Below, one piece after another: positions 1 through 7,007 of a DNA stretch of 7,670 nt. The position numbers and the translations under genes were made by a program. Under the pieces are notes generated by a model. The model was not told where the DNA came from, did no database searches, and saw nothing but the letters and a program-made list of their open reading frames with translations. This stretch comes from Gammaproteobacteria bacterium (lineage in GTDB: Bacteria > Pseudomonadota > Gammaproteobacteria > Arenicellales > JAHEKD01), in assembly GCA_024638545.1 (NCBI GenBank), contig JAHEKD010000105.1, forward strand, positions 1 through 7,670, read 5' to 3'. Positions within the stretch are counted from its first letter, which is position 1, and the number at the start of each line of letters is the position of its first letter.

Positions 1-1550
1 CGTCCGAGCTGCTGGTGGTAAGCACTCCAATAGTCATCATATCGCTCATCATCCTGGATATTAATGATATGCACATCTTCATCGAGATTAAGCCTGAGCC
101 CTAATTTCTTTACCCGGTCTTTGATTACATCGGGACGACCGATTAACATCGGCCTTGCAGTATTGTCATCCACCAGCTGCTGTACGGCCTGCAATACCAG
201 CCAGCTTTCACCTTCCGCAAAGACCAGGCGCTTGGGATCTTCCTGGGCCTGTGCATAGACAGGTGTCATTAAAAATTGAGAACGAAACACCGTGCCCGAC
301 AAAGTACGTTTATACGCTTTAAAATCTTCGATCGGCCGTGTCGCCACTCCGCTTTCCATGGCTGCTTTGGCAACCGCCGGTGCAATCTGGGATATCAGGC
401 GCGGGTCGAATGGTTTAGGAATTATATAATCGGGACCAAATGTATTGGACTGGCCATAAGCTTTGTAAACCTCGTGTGTTGTTTCAATCATGGTTAAATC
501 AGCCAATGCTTTAACACATGCAATTTTCATTTCCTCGTTAATAGTGGTTGCGCCGACATCAAGGGCGCCCCTAAATATAAACGGAAAACACAATACGTTG
601 TTAACCTGGTTTGGGTAGTCAGATCGGCCTGTGGCAATTATTGCGTTCGGCCTTATTTCCTTAGCCAGTTCCGGCATGATTTCAGGAATCGGATTGGATA
701 ATGCAAGTATGACCGGCTGCTCAGTCATTTTTGCAACCATATCTTGTGTCAAAGCGCCGGCCATCGAACAACCCAGGAAAATATCAGCGTCCTCAATCGC
801 TTCAATTAAGGTTTTTGCTTCAGTTTTATTTGCGTAGGCTTGTTTGTATTTATCCAGTCCCTCCCGGCTTTGATTAATCACACCTTTACTGTCACATACT
901 ATGATATTTTCTTTTTTCATGCCCATAGAGACCAGCAGGTTCAGACAGGCCAATGCGGCTGCGCCTGCACCTGAGCAAACCAGTTTGACTTCATCAAAAG
1001 ATTTGCCAATGATTCGCAGACTATTGAATATGGCGGTGGATGCGATAATGGCTGTGCCGTGTTGGTCATCATGAAAGACCGGAATGTTCATCCGTTCACG
1101 AAGGGTCTCTTCCACTTCAAAACACTCAGGTGCCTTGATATCCTCAAGATTTATACCACCAAATGTGGGCTCAAGACTTGCAACAATTTCAATAAGCTTT
1201 TTTGGATCACGTTCTTTGACCTCAATGTCAAACACATTGACGCCGGCAAACTTTTTAAATAAGACCGCTTTACCTTCCATGACAGGTTTTGAGGCTAGTG
1301 CACCAATATTGCCTAACCCCAATACTGCCGTACCGTTGGAGATGACGGCAACCAGGTTAGCCTTCGTCGTATACTCATTAGCAAGTGACGGATCATCTGC
1401 AATTTCGAGGCAGGCAGCCGCAACGCCGGGGGAGTAGGCCAATGACAAATCGTGCTGCGTTGCCATCGGCTTGGTCGCCCGTATCTGCAATTTACCTTTA
1501 GGTTCAGCACTATGATAGTCCAGTGCCTCCTGTTTAATATCTTTCTCCAT
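1..1550 (-). CDS. maeB: NADP-dependent malic enzyme with phosphotransacetylase-like C-terminal domain, MaeB type (3' end outside window)
   Basis: The enzyme decarboxylates malate oxidatively to pyruvate and CO2 in the cytoplasm, supplying pyruvate and NADPH. The frame is open without interruption from ATG at 1550 to the window edge, 516 codons of an expected roughly 760. N-terminal catalytic part: AYSPGVA with Tyr39, VMEGKA with Lys94, NLEDIKAPE (134-142), FHDDQHGTA (159-167). The Rossmann-type dinucleotide site is SGAGAAA (193-199), followed by LALSNPIPE (282-290) and TGRSDYPNQVNN (307-318). After IIPKPFDPRL (376-385) and MESGVATRP (398-406) a phosphotransacetylase-like domain begins near residue 430 (KRLVFAEGE, 440-448) and is cut off. 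In E. coli MaeB this second domain is regulatory and binds acetyl-CoA; that role is inferred here. The start is supported by an AGAGGA ribosome-binding site about 6 bases upstream. It lies 360 bases downstream of rplQ on the same strand. The gene family is clear; the cofactor is inferred from the subfamily. Confidence 0.95.
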   Translation of the reverse strand, partial: MEKDIKQEALDYHSAEPKGKLQIRATKPMATQHDLSLAYSPGVAAACLEIADDPSLANEYTTKANLVAVISNGTAVLGLGNIGALASKPVMEGKAVLFKKFAGVNVFDIEVKERDPKKLIEIVASLEPTFGGINLEDIKAPECFEVEETLRERMNIPVFHDDQHGTAIIASTAIFNSLRIIGKSFDEVKLVCSGAGAAALACLNLLVSMGMKKENIIVCDSKGVINQSREGLDKYKQAYANKTEAKTLIEAIEDADIFLGCSMAGALTQDMVAKMTEQPVILALSNPIPEIMPELAKEIRPNAIIATGRSDYPNQVNNVLCFPFIFRGALDVGATTINEEMKIACVKALADLTMIETTHEVYKAYGQSNTFGPDYIIPKPFDPRLISQIAPAVAKAAMESGVATRPIEDFKAYKRTLSGTVFRSQFLMTPVYAQAQEDPKRLVFAEGESWLVLQAVQQLVDDNTARPMLIGRPDVIKDRVKKLGLRLNLDEDVHIINIQDDERYDDYWSAYHQQLG

Positions 1551-1910
1551 GCTAATTCCTCTGATTATACAGACTAAGATTATACGTGATTCATGCAAAA
1601 CAGTTACAGCTGATTACTTAGTATAAAAGCCGAGGTTGATGGTGAACCGCCCGGTAGCAGCCTGCATTTGCGTCCAGGCGATCTGATTGTCAGAGCGAGT
1701 GATATGAATCGATGCGTTATATTCAAAAATGGCAGATCCGGAGGAACGACTCGCTGCGCTGTTTGGATTATCGCCCGATCTATCTTCATATCCTGAGCTT
1801 TCCCCCTTGACCGTAGCCAGCCCGCAGCGGGGTCGACTATAAAGGCCTTGCTGCGTTCAGCAGATTTCTATTTTTTTAAGCCGGTGACGGAGTCGCTGTA
1901 AAATAGCCTG
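1551..1910. other. Unexplained spacer between rplQ and maeB
   Basis: This 360-base stretch holds no gene I can support. Several short open frames exist. On the minus strand one runs from after a TGA at 1857-1859 to TAA at 1614-1616, about 80 codons with no ATG, GTG or TTG start; its end reads TGRFTINLGFYTK. On the plus strand an exactly codon-aligned frame is open from 1614 to TGA at 1794-1796, containing VDGEPPGSSLHLRPGD. A 37-residue ATG frame runs from 1729 to 1842 (MADPEERLAALFGL...). None has a convincing ribosome-binding site. GC-rich inverted repeats are present (CCCG-CAG-CGGG near 1819-1832 and TGCTG-AACG-CAGCA near 1848-1861), but neither is followed by a proper U-tract on the minus strand. 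It may be a plain spacer, a decayed gene, or carry a small RNA; I cannot decide. Confidence 0.5.
1564..1584 (-). promoter_or_regulatory. Two tandem TATAAT -10-like boxes upstream of maeB
   Basis: Read on the minus strand, perfect TATAAT hexamers lie at 1579-1584 and 1564-1569, each inside the 8-base direct repeat GTATAATC with a 15-base period. The upstream box would place transcription start near 1572, giving a leader of about 22 bases. The downstream box would start within or next to the ribosome-binding site. No good -35 hexamer is seen at 16-18 bases from either box, and neither has a TGn extended -10. This is therefore a candidate maeB promoter, not a confident one. Confidence 0.35.
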
Positions 1911-2312
1911 CTAGTCCGCAGCAGAATCGTTTTCTTCTAGCGTACTTGGATCCATGATGCCGTCGACGAGCTGAACATAAGCCATGGGTGCGTTATCGCC
2001 TGAACGATTGCCGCACTTTAAAATTCTCAAATAACCGCCCGGCCGGTCTTTATAGCGACCACCCAGTTCATCAAACAGCTTTGATACAGCATCCTTATCA
2101 CGAAGTCGGGAAAATGCGAGGCGCCTGTTAGCGACGCTGCTATCCTTGGACAAGGTAATTAATGGTTCGGCAACCCGGCGCAGCTCTTTTGCTTTTGACA
2201 AGGTTGTTTTAATTTGCTCATGCATGAACAGTGAGGATGCCATATTCCTGAACATGGCGTCCCGGTGAGTGCTGGATCGATTAAGCTTACGCCCTGATTT
2301 TCCATGACGCAT
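1911..2312 (-). CDS. rplQ: 50S ribosomal protein L17
   Basis: L17 belongs to the large ribosomal subunit, binding 23S rRNA near the exit tunnel. The N-terminus [20 protein letters not shown] is the family signature. It is followed by [21 protein letters not shown] (about 34-54), SVANRRLAF and the C-terminal [25 protein letters not shown] block. It has 133 residues against 127 in E. coli; the extra length is an acidic C-terminal tail ending in SAAD. An AGGAG site 7 bases upstream of ATG 2312 fixes the start, and the gap from rpoA is 20 bases. It is the last gene of the alpha operon in the usual order. No convincing terminator follows it. Confidence 0.97.
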   Translation of the reverse strand: MRHGKSGRKLNRSSTHRDAMFRNMASSLFMHEQIKTTLSKAKELRRVAEPLITLSKDSSVANRRLAFSRLRDKDAVSKLFDELGGRYKDRPGGYLRILKCGNRSGDNAPMAYVQLVDGIMDPSTLEENDSAAD

Positions 2313-2332
2313 GGTAATGCTCCTATTAGTCT

Positions 2333-3319
2333 TTACTTGTCGCCAGGTTGGCGAATTAATGCTGGCGGCCAGTTTTCAAGCATTGTTCCCAATGCTAATC
2401 CACGTTCTGACAGCACGTCTTTAATTTCGTTCAGTGATTTCTTGCCCAGGTTAGGTGTTTTGAGCAATTCGACTTCCGTGCGTTGAACAAGATCACCGAT
2501 GTAGTATATGTTTTCTGCCTTTAGGCAGTTTGCTGACCTGACCGTCAACTCCAGATCATCAACTGGACGAATGAGTATCGGATCAATCTCAGGTTCATCG
2601 ACATTTTGTGTCTCCTGTGCAATCTGCTTTAGATCCACAAACACAGAGATCTGGTCATGTAATATTGTTGCCGCACGTTTGATCGCAGTTTCCGGGTCAA
2701 TCGTGCCGTCTGTTTTCATTTCAATGATCAGCTTATCAAGATCGGTGCGCTGCTCTACCCTGGCATTTTCAACCGAATATGTCACTTCCAGGACGGGACT
2801 GAATGATGCATCAAGCTTCATCGCACCGATGGTTTTGTTTTCACCCGCCTTGTCCATTTCTGCGACCCGATAGCCACGGCCTTTCTCGACCTTGATTTCC
2901 ATCTCAATTCTGGCATCGTCTGAAAGATGCGCCAGAACGTAATCCGGGTTCACTATTTCAACGTCATGTTCCAGTTGAAAATCGCCTGCAGTCAGCGAGC
3001 CTGGGCCCTGTTTATTGATCCGCAATACTGCCTGCTCTTTTTCATGCAGCTTGATTGAAACATTTTTCAGGTTCATCAGTAAATCAATCACATCTTCCTG
3101 AACACCTTCGATTGTTGTGTATTCATGCAGAACTCCATCAATCTTGACCTCAGTTACCGCACATCCCGGCATCGAAGATAATAGTATTCTGCGCAAGGCA
3201 TTTCCCAGCGTATATCCAAATCCACGTTCCAGTGGTTCCAGTGCAACTTTTGCGCGTGTGCCGTCAGATTTGACATCGACAATACGAGGTTTCAGGAAAT
3301 CAGCTATAGTATCTGTCAT
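2333..3319 (-). CDS. rpoA: DNA-directed RNA polymerase subunit alpha
   Basis: The alpha subunit dimerises to scaffold RNA polymerase assembly, and its C-terminal domain contacts UP elements and activators. It has 328 residues (E. coli 329). The N-terminal assembly domain covers about residues 1-235 with [18 protein letters not shown] (35-52), including the paired Arg43-Arg44. A flexible linker follows around 236-248. The C-terminal domain (about 249-320) carries [11 protein letters not shown], where Arg261, Asn264 and Lys267 correspond to the E. coli DNA-contact residues Arg265, Asn268 and Lys271. It continues with [13 protein letters not shown] (288-300) and LENWPPA. The start ATG at 3319 has a GAGGA site about 6 bases upstream. 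The gap to rpsD is 58 bases, the widest inside the alpha operon, and I see no clear promoter in it. Confidence 0.98.
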   Translation of the reverse strand: MTDTIADFLKPRIVDVKSDGTRAKVALEPLERGFGYTLGNALRRILLSSMPGCAVTEVKIDGVLHEYTTIEGVQEDVIDLLMNLKNVSIKLHEKEQAVLRINKQGPGSLTAGDFQLEHDVEIVNPDYVLAHLSDDARIEMEIKVEKGRGYRVAEMDKAGENKTIGAMKLDASFSPVLEVTYSVENARVEQRTDLDKLIIEMKTDGTIDPETAIKRAATILHDQISVFVDLKQIAQETQNVDEPEIDPILIRPVDDLELTVRSANCLKAENIYYIGDLVQRTEVELLKTPNLGKKSLNEIKDVLSERGLALGTMLENWPPALIRQPGDK

Positions 3320-3377
3320 TTTGTTCCTCGAGAAAAAATATCACGAATGTTGTTTGTAATCAGTTAGGTTACTTAAA

Positions 3378-4001
3378 TTACTTTGAATAAAGTGCAACCA
3401 CCAGCGATTCGTCAATATCCGCTGATAATTCACCGCGTTCGGGCGATGCTTTGAATGTACCCTTTAAATTTTTTACGTCTACATCTACCCACTCCGGAAA
3501 ACCAATTTGTTGAGCGATTTCGAGTGCAGCCGTTATTCTAAGCTGCTTTTTGCTCTTTTCCCTTACCTCAATTTCATCGCCGGGTTTAACCTGGTAGGAA
3601 GGTATGTTGACCCGGTTACCGTTGACCAGCATCGAGTTATGGCTGACCAGCTGCCTGGCCTCTGCACGTGTGATGCCGAAGCCCATGCGATAAACGACGT
3701 TATCCAGACGGTTCTCCAGCAGCTGGAACAGGTTCTCGCCCGTCGAGCCTTTCATTCCTGCTGCCTGTTTGTAGTAGCCGCGAAACTGTTTTTCAAGAAT
3801 GCCATAAATACGCCGCATTTTTTGTTTTTCACGCAGCTGGGTACCATAAACAGTTGTCCGGCCTGGTCTCGAACTTGCTTTTGCGCCAGGAATGCGACCA
3901 ACTCGACATTTTGATTCAAGTGATCGAGCCGGGCTCTTGAGAAAGAGATCTGTTCCCTCTCTCCTTGCCAGTTTACACGTTGGTCCTAGATATCTTGCCA
4001 T
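3378..4001 (-). CDS. rpsD: 30S ribosomal protein S4
   Basis: S4 is a primary 16S rRNA-binding protein that starts small-subunit assembly; in E. coli it also represses the alpha operon. It has 207 residues (E. coli 206). [20 protein letters not shown] at the N-terminus is followed by [19 protein letters not shown] and [20 protein letters not shown]. The S4 RNA-binding domain spans roughly 98-160, with [18 protein letters not shown] and [18 protein letters not shown]. The end [17 protein letters not shown] is typical. One oddity is that the usual PGQHG stretch near residue 40 reads [10 protein letters not shown]. Only two Cys residues (9 and 32) occur in the N-terminal region, so this is not a zinc-binding four-Cys form. 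The 12-base gap from rpsK holds only a weak GGAAAC ribosome-binding site. Confidence 0.97.
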   Translation of the reverse strand: MARYLGPTCKLARREGTDLFLKSPARSLESKCRVGRIPGAKASSRPGRTTVYGTQLREKQKMRRIYGILEKQFRGYYKQAAGMKGSTGENLFQLLENRLDNVVYRMGFGITRAEARQLVSHNSMLVNGNRVNIPSYQVKPGDEIEVREKSKKQLRITAALEIAQQIGFPEWVDVDVKNLKGTFKASPERGELSADIDESLVVALYSK

Positions 4002-4013
4002 GGGTGTTTCCGT

Positions 4014-4406
4014 TTAAACTCGTCGTTTCTTGGGTGGGCGACAACCATTATGAGGAATGGGTGTCACATCAGTAATACTGGATATCTCTAAACCCAGCGC
4101 ATTTAGTGCCCGCACGGCAGACTCCCGACCCGGGCCCGGGCCTTTTATGCGAACTTCTACATTTTTTAAACCATATTCCATTGCGATTTTGCCGCAGTTT
4201 TCCGCAGCAACCTGGGCCGCAAAGGGTGTACTTTTACGTGATCCACGGAAGCCGGCACCGCCTGCTGTCGCCCAGCTCAGGGCATTGCCGTGCCTGTCAG
4301 TGATGGAAATGATTGTGTTGTTAAATGAGGCATGCACATGGGCAATACCGTCAACAACATGCTTTTTGATCTTGGATTTTTTTGATCCTGCTTTTACTTT
4401 CGCCAT
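4014..4406 (-). CDS. rpsK: 30S ribosomal protein S11
   Basis: S11 sits on the small-subunit platform close to the mRNA exit site. It has 130 residues (E. coli 129). Family blocks seen are [22 protein letters not shown] (about 20-41), [21 protein letters not shown] (about 49-69), the [10 protein letters not shown] rRNA-contact loop, and the C-terminal [19 protein letters not shown] 4406 lies only 9 bases after the rpsM stop. The AAAAGG ribosome-binding sequence is within the last codons and stop of rpsM, which suggests translational coupling. The early codons include an in-phase A AAA AAA run (4377-4383), but the correct frame continues through it. Confidence 0.98.
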   Translation of the reverse strand: MAKVKAGSKKSKIKKHVVDGIAHVHASFNNTIISITDRHGNALSWATAGGAGFRGSRKSTPFAAQVAAENCGKIAMEYGLKNVEVRIKGPGPGRESAVRALNALGLEISSITDVTPIPHNGCRPPKKRRV

Positions 4407-4415
4407 AATTATTTC

Positions 4416-4772
4416 TTACCTTTTTATCGGTCTGCGTGGACCTTTTCGTGTCCTGGCATTGGTAGATGTTCGCTGACCTCTTACCGGAAGACCACGTCTG
4501 TGCCTCAGACCGCGATAATTGCCCATATCCATCAAGCGTTTAATGTTCATTGAGACCTCGCGTCTTAAATCACCTTCAACCTGATAGTGGGCAACGCTCT
4601 GGCGAAGCTGATCTGCCTGTTCTTCAGTCAATTCCTTAACTTTGATTGTGCGTTCGATATTTATAGAGTCACAAATATTCCTAGCTGTATGTCGGCCAAT
4701 TCCATAAATTGAGGTCAATGCAACCTCGATATGTTTATTAGCAGGTAGATTTATACCGGCAATTCGAGCCAC
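4416..4772 (-). CDS. rpsM: 30S ribosomal protein S13
   Basis: S13 lies in the head of the small subunit and contacts the P-site tRNA and the intersubunit bridge to L5. It has 118 residues, the usual length. The N-terminus [20 protein letters not shown] is followed by a helix-hairpin-helix-like [34 protein letters not shown] motif and the basic tail [11 protein letters not shown] that reaches the tRNAs. The start codon is GTG at 4772. It is chosen because it gives the canonical ARIAG N-terminus and has GGAGAA 7 bases upstream. It is the first gene of the alpha operon, directly downstream of the promoter at 4811-4839. Confidence 0.97.
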   Translation of the reverse strand: MARIAGINLPANKHIEVALTSIYGIGRHTARNICDSINIERTIKVKELTEEQADQLRQSVAHYQVEGDLRREVSMNIKRLMDMGNYRGLRHRRGLPVRGQRTSTNARTRKGPRRPIKR

Positions 4773-4810
4773 TTCAGTATTCTCCGCTTATGGGTTCAAA
4801 AAAACGTGCA

Positions 4811-4839
4811 AGGATACAGTTTTTATCACTTGTTTTCAA
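4811..4839 (-). promoter_or_regulatory. Candidate sigma70 promoter of the alpha operon (rpsM-rpsK-rpsD-rpoA-rplQ)
   Basis: On the minus strand a TTGAAA -35 box (4834-4839, five of six consensus bases) is separated by exactly 17 bases from a TATCCT -10 box (4811-4816, four of six). It lies in the 84-base rpmJ-rpsM gap, the same place as the alpha-operon promoter of E. coli. Transcription would start near 4804-4807, giving a leader of only about 33 bases before the rpsM GTG. A T7 run follows the predicted start region. The call rests on box match, spacing and position. Confidence 0.55.
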
Positions 4840-4856
4840 TAGCTTGCGTGACAAAC

Positions 4857-4970
4857 TCAGCCCTGGCGCTGTTTGTGTTTTGGATCTGAACAAATCACCC
4901 TGACCTGGCCATTTCGACGAATGACCCTGCAATTTCTACACATTCGCTTCACAGATGCTCTAACTTTCAT
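4857..4970 (-). CDS. rpmJ: 50S ribosomal protein L36
   Basis: L36 is the smallest large-subunit protein, a zinc ribbon that stabilises 23S rRNA near the peptidyl-transferase base. It has 37 residues, starts [19 protein letters not shown] and ends [11 protein letters not shown] before TGA. The four zinc ligands Cys11, Cys14, Cys27 and His32 are all present, so this is the zinc-containing form and not the Cys-less paralogue. A GGAGAT ribosome-binding site lies about 5 bases before ATG 4970. It follows secY after 32 bases, the position usual for spc-operon rpmJ genes in gammaproteobacteria, and is the last gene of the spc group here. Confidence 0.97.
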   Translation of the reverse strand: MKVRASVKRMCRNCRVIRRNGQVRVICSDPKHKQRQG

Positions 4971-5002
4971 GATCTATCTCCAAAAAATTCTATCTTTAAG
5001 CC

Positions 5003-6346
5003 TTAGCGGGTCATTCCAAGACCACCCCCGGTAAGGGAGGATTTTTTCATTAAACTCTCGTATTGCCGTGACATCAAATATGACTGAACCTGTGCCATCA
5101 GGTCCATGATAACGACAACGATTATCAACAGTGAAGTGCCGCCAAAATAAAAGGGCACGTTCCATTTTACAATCAGGAACTCAGGTATCAGACACACCAG
5201 TGTCAGGTAGGTTGCACCGACCAGGGTCAATTTCGAGACAACACCGTCTATATAGTTCGCTGTTTGTGCACCGGGCCGTATTCCCGGAACAAAAGCGCCT
5301 GATTTTTTCAGGTTATCTGCTATGTCTTTCGGATTGAAGATCAATGCCGTATAAAAAAAGCAGAAAAATATAATCATAAATGCATATATCAGTACGTATA
5401 GTGGCTGACCCGGCGATAGCAAGGTGGAAATATTACTCAGCCAGGACAAGCCTTCGCTGCGGCCAAACCAGTTGCCCAGCGTTGCCGGGAACAGGATCAG
5501 GCTTGATGCAAATATTGGAGGAATTACACCCGCCATATTCAGTTTCAGAGGCAGAAAGCTGGTTTGACCCTGCACCATTTTTCGCCCTTGCTGGCGTTTG
5601 GCATAGTTAACCGTAATGCGTCGCTGTCCGCGCTCGACGAATACTACAAAATAGGTAATCGCAATCGCGCCGATAAACAGTGTAAGTACGCCCAGGGACG
5701 AGAAACTGCCGCTGCGTGTAAGTTCCAGAGTGCCCGCGACAGCGGCCGGCAACCCTGAAACGATACTTGCAAAAATGATCAACGAGATACCGTTGCCAAT
5801 TCCGCGTTCAGTGATTTGTTCACCCAGCCAGACCAGGAACATTGTACCGGCCACCAGTGAAGCCACGGTTGTAAGCTTGAAACTCAGGCCAGGCGTCAGT
5901 ACCACATCGGCACCGTTGACCTGTTGTGACTGAATCGCAACGGCAATACCCAGGGCCTGAAAACTGGCTAATAACAGTGTACCGTAACGCGTGTATTGTG
6001 CGATCTTGCGACGCCCTGCCTCGCCCTCTTTCTTCATCTGTTCCAGAGTAGGTACAACAGTTGACATCATCTGCATAATGATCGAGGCAGAAATATAAGG
6101 CATGACGCCGAGAGCAAAAACAGACAGTCGCTGTAATGCACCACCAGAAAACATGTTGAAGACGTCCAGTATCGAACCACGCGTCTGCTCAAACAGCGTT
6201 GCAACTGCAGCCGGGTCAACCCCTGGAACCGGCACGTGCGTTCCAAAACGGTACACTAGCAGTGCACCGAGCAGGAACATGATTCGCTGCCTGAGTTCGC
6301 TCAGCTGTCCTTTTGAAGAAAAGGTTTTGTTTACCGGTTTAGCCAC
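5003..6346 (-). CDS. secY: Preprotein translocase channel subunit SecY
   Basis: SecY forms the inner-membrane protein-conducting channel with SecE and SecG, powered by SecA or ribosomes. It has 447 residues (E. coli 443), with about ten hydrophobic segments starting near 22-35 and ending near 404-420. The plug region is [12 protein letters not shown] (58-69), and [10 protein letters not shown] (83-92) is in TM2. The TM4-5 loop carries [15 protein letters not shown]. The cytoplasmic loops for ribosome and SecA binding are [20 protein letters not shown] (237-256) and [15 protein letters not shown] (345-359); Arg357 falls at the position of the essential E. coli Arg357. The start is GTG at 6346, giving the canonical MAKP N-terminus. 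An AGGTGG sequence 12 bases upstream is a somewhat distant ribosome-binding site. The start codon lies 4 bases after the rplO zero-frame stop, and shares one base with the stop of the -1 frame of rplO. Confidence 0.98.
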   Translation of the reverse strand: MAKPVNKTFSSKGQLSELRQRIMFLLGALLVYRFGTHVPVPGVDPAAVATLFEQTRGSILDVFNMFSGGALQRLSVFALGVMPYISASIIMQMMSTVVPTLEQMKKEGEAGRRKIAQYTRYGTLLLASFQALGIAVAIQSQQVNGADVVLTPGLSFKLTTVASLVAGTMFLVWLGEQITERGIGNGISLIIFASIVSGLPAAVAGTLELTRSGSFSSLGVLTLFIGAIAITYFVVFVERGQRRITVNYAKRQQGRKMVQGQTSFLPLKLNMAGVIPPIFASSLILFPATLGNWFGRSEGLSWLSNISTLLSPGQPLYVLIYAFMIIFFCFFYTALIFNPKDIADNLKKSGAFVPGIRPGAQTANYIDGVVSKLTLVGATYLTLVCLIPEFLIVKWNVPFYFGGTSLLIIVVVIMDLMAQVQSYLMSRQYESLMKKSSLTGGGLGMTR

Positions 6347-6350
6347 TATC

Positions 6351-6776
6351 TTACTGTTCCACCTGCAGCTTCAATTGCTTTTTTGCCCCGGCAGTCGCCC
6401 TCAGGGATTTCAAATTGACGGCACGGGTTATTTCGCCGCTGGCGATGACTTTAACTGAATCAACGGCATGCTTAACCAGACCTGCTTTTTTGAGGACTGA
6501 CAGATCGATCACATCGGCTTCAATTTTATTCAATTCATCCAATCTGATCTCGGCGGTTCTGGCCGAAATTTTTGAAGAAAAACCGTACTTGGGCAAACGC
6601 CGCTGCAGCGGCATCTGGCCACCTTCAAATCCAACTTTATGGAACCCGCCTGCGCGGGATTTCTGACCTTTGTGGCCACGTCCTGCAGTCTTGCCGACGC
6701 CGCTTCCGGCACCGCGACCGATTCGTTTGCGATCTTTTCTAGAGCCTTCTGCCGGCCTAAGGGTATTCAGTCTCAT
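6351..6776 (-). CDS. rplO: 50S ribosomal protein L15, with apparent frameshift at the C-terminus
   Basis: L15 is a late-assembling 23S rRNA-binding protein. The start ATG 6774-6776 gives the canonical [20 protein letters not shown] and shares one base with the rpmD stop (TAATG). An upstream GTG-type extension to 6791 would add five non-family residues and is rejected. The glycine/arginine-rich N-terminal arm runs to about residue 55 ([34 protein letters not shown]). The globular part (about 75-133) is also normal, ending LRATAGAKK. The annotated frame then reads QLKLQVEQ and stops at 6351, 141 residues in all. This tail does not resemble L15. In the -1 frame, starting directly after Lys133, the sequence reads [10 protein letters not shown] then TAG (6346-6348), which matches the family C-terminus (E. 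coli ends AIEAAGGKIEE) and would give 143 residues. The homopolymer A6 at 6379-6384 is where the frames part. The product is certain; its C-terminal sequence is not. Confidence 0.95.
   Translation of the reverse strand: MRLNTLRPAEGSRKDRKRIGRGAGSGVGKTAGRGHKGQKSRAGGFHKVGFEGGQMPLQRRLPKYGFSSKISARTAEIRLDELNKIEADVIDLSVLKKAGLVKHAVDSVKVIASGEITRAVNLKSLRATAGAKKQLKLQVEQ
6378..6384 (-). other. In-phase A AAA AAG slippery heptamer at the rplO frame break
   Basis: Codons 131-133 of rplO read GCA AAA AAG, so the heptamer A AAA AAG is in the phase needed for tandem -1 slippage. It is the same heptamer as the E. coli dnaX frameshift site. A G-rich AGGG lies about 13 bases upstream and could act as an internal Shine-Dalgarno sequence, a little further away than in dnaX. 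Downstream I find only short palindromes (CAATTG, CTGCAG) and no stable stem-loop. It may simply be the run where one A was lost. Confidence 0.5.
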
Positions 6777-6961
6777 TAAATCGACTCCCATTCAAGCATA
6801 TAGTATGCACGATTAATCATTCCGCGATTTTCAGGCGTATCTAAAACTTCAACCGATTGGTGAATCCGCCTTATACCAAGACCACGGACACACGCCTGGT
6901 GTTTTTTACTGCGACCATTCAAACTTTTGACCAGTCTGACCTTGATTTTTTTATCTGCCAT
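6776..6961 (-). CDS. rpmD: 50S ribosomal protein L30
   Basis: L30 is a small large-subunit protein of the ferredoxin-like fold. It has 61 residues, typical of the short bacterial form. It shows [19 protein letters not shown] (5-23), the conserved [23 protein letters not shown] block (27-49) and the end [11 protein letters not shown] 6961 has AAGGAT about 9 bases upstream. It lies 46 bases after rpsE, and its TAA shares a base with the rplO ATG, so the two genes are probably translationally coupled. Confidence 0.97.
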   Translation of the reverse strand: MADKKIKVRLVKSLNGRSKKHQACVRGLGIRRIHQSVEVLDTPENRGMINRAYYMLEWESI

Positions 6962-7007
6962 GCCGTTATTATCCTTCGTCTTTTATCCTGAAAATCTTAA
7001 TCCCGCG

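Noticed and set aside
1197..1203. In-phase A AAA AAG slippery heptamer in maeB
   Set aside because: The zero frame continues as normal malic enzyme (DPKKLIEIV), and the -1 frame reaches a stop within three codons. It is taken as a chance Lys-Lys run and used as a control for the rplO case.
1084..1437. 117-codon plus-strand open frame antisense to maeB
   Set aside because: It has no family-like sequence or ribosome-binding site and lies wholly opposite strongly conserved malic enzyme codons.
1604..1789. 61-codon minus-strand ATG frame in the rplQ-maeB spacer (MKIDRAIIQTAQ...)
   Set aside because: The product is unrecognisable, and AGGAT abuts the ATG with no proper spacing. It overlaps two other equally open frames, so choosing it as a gene is not justified.
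1870..1895. CCG-TCAC-CGG hairpin with an adjacent A/T run just after rplQ, considered as a terminator
   Set aside because: On the minus strand the hairpin is followed by A residues, not U. It would also point the wrong way for a plus-strand terminator, because the T run precedes it.
4129..4140. Perfect 12-base palindrome CCCGGGCCCGGG followed by CCTTTTA on the plus strand, resembling a terminator or restriction-site array
   Set aside because: It lies inside rpsK and encodes the conserved GPGPGRE loop of S11; alternating Gly/Pro codons explain it.
4377..4383. A AAA AAA run in phase near the rpsK start
   Set aside because: S11 continues correctly in the zero frame (KKSKIKKH); a -1 shift gives a rapid stop.
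4057..4476. 139-codon plus-strand open frame antisense to rpsK and the rpsM end
   Set aside because: It is a shadow of conserved ribosomal protein genes; low-complexity content comes from the opposite strand.
6777..6791. Five-codon upstream extension of rplO (GTG at 6791)
   Set aside because: It lies inside the rpmD end, lacks a ribosome-binding site advantage, and MRLNTL at 6776 is the universal L15 start.
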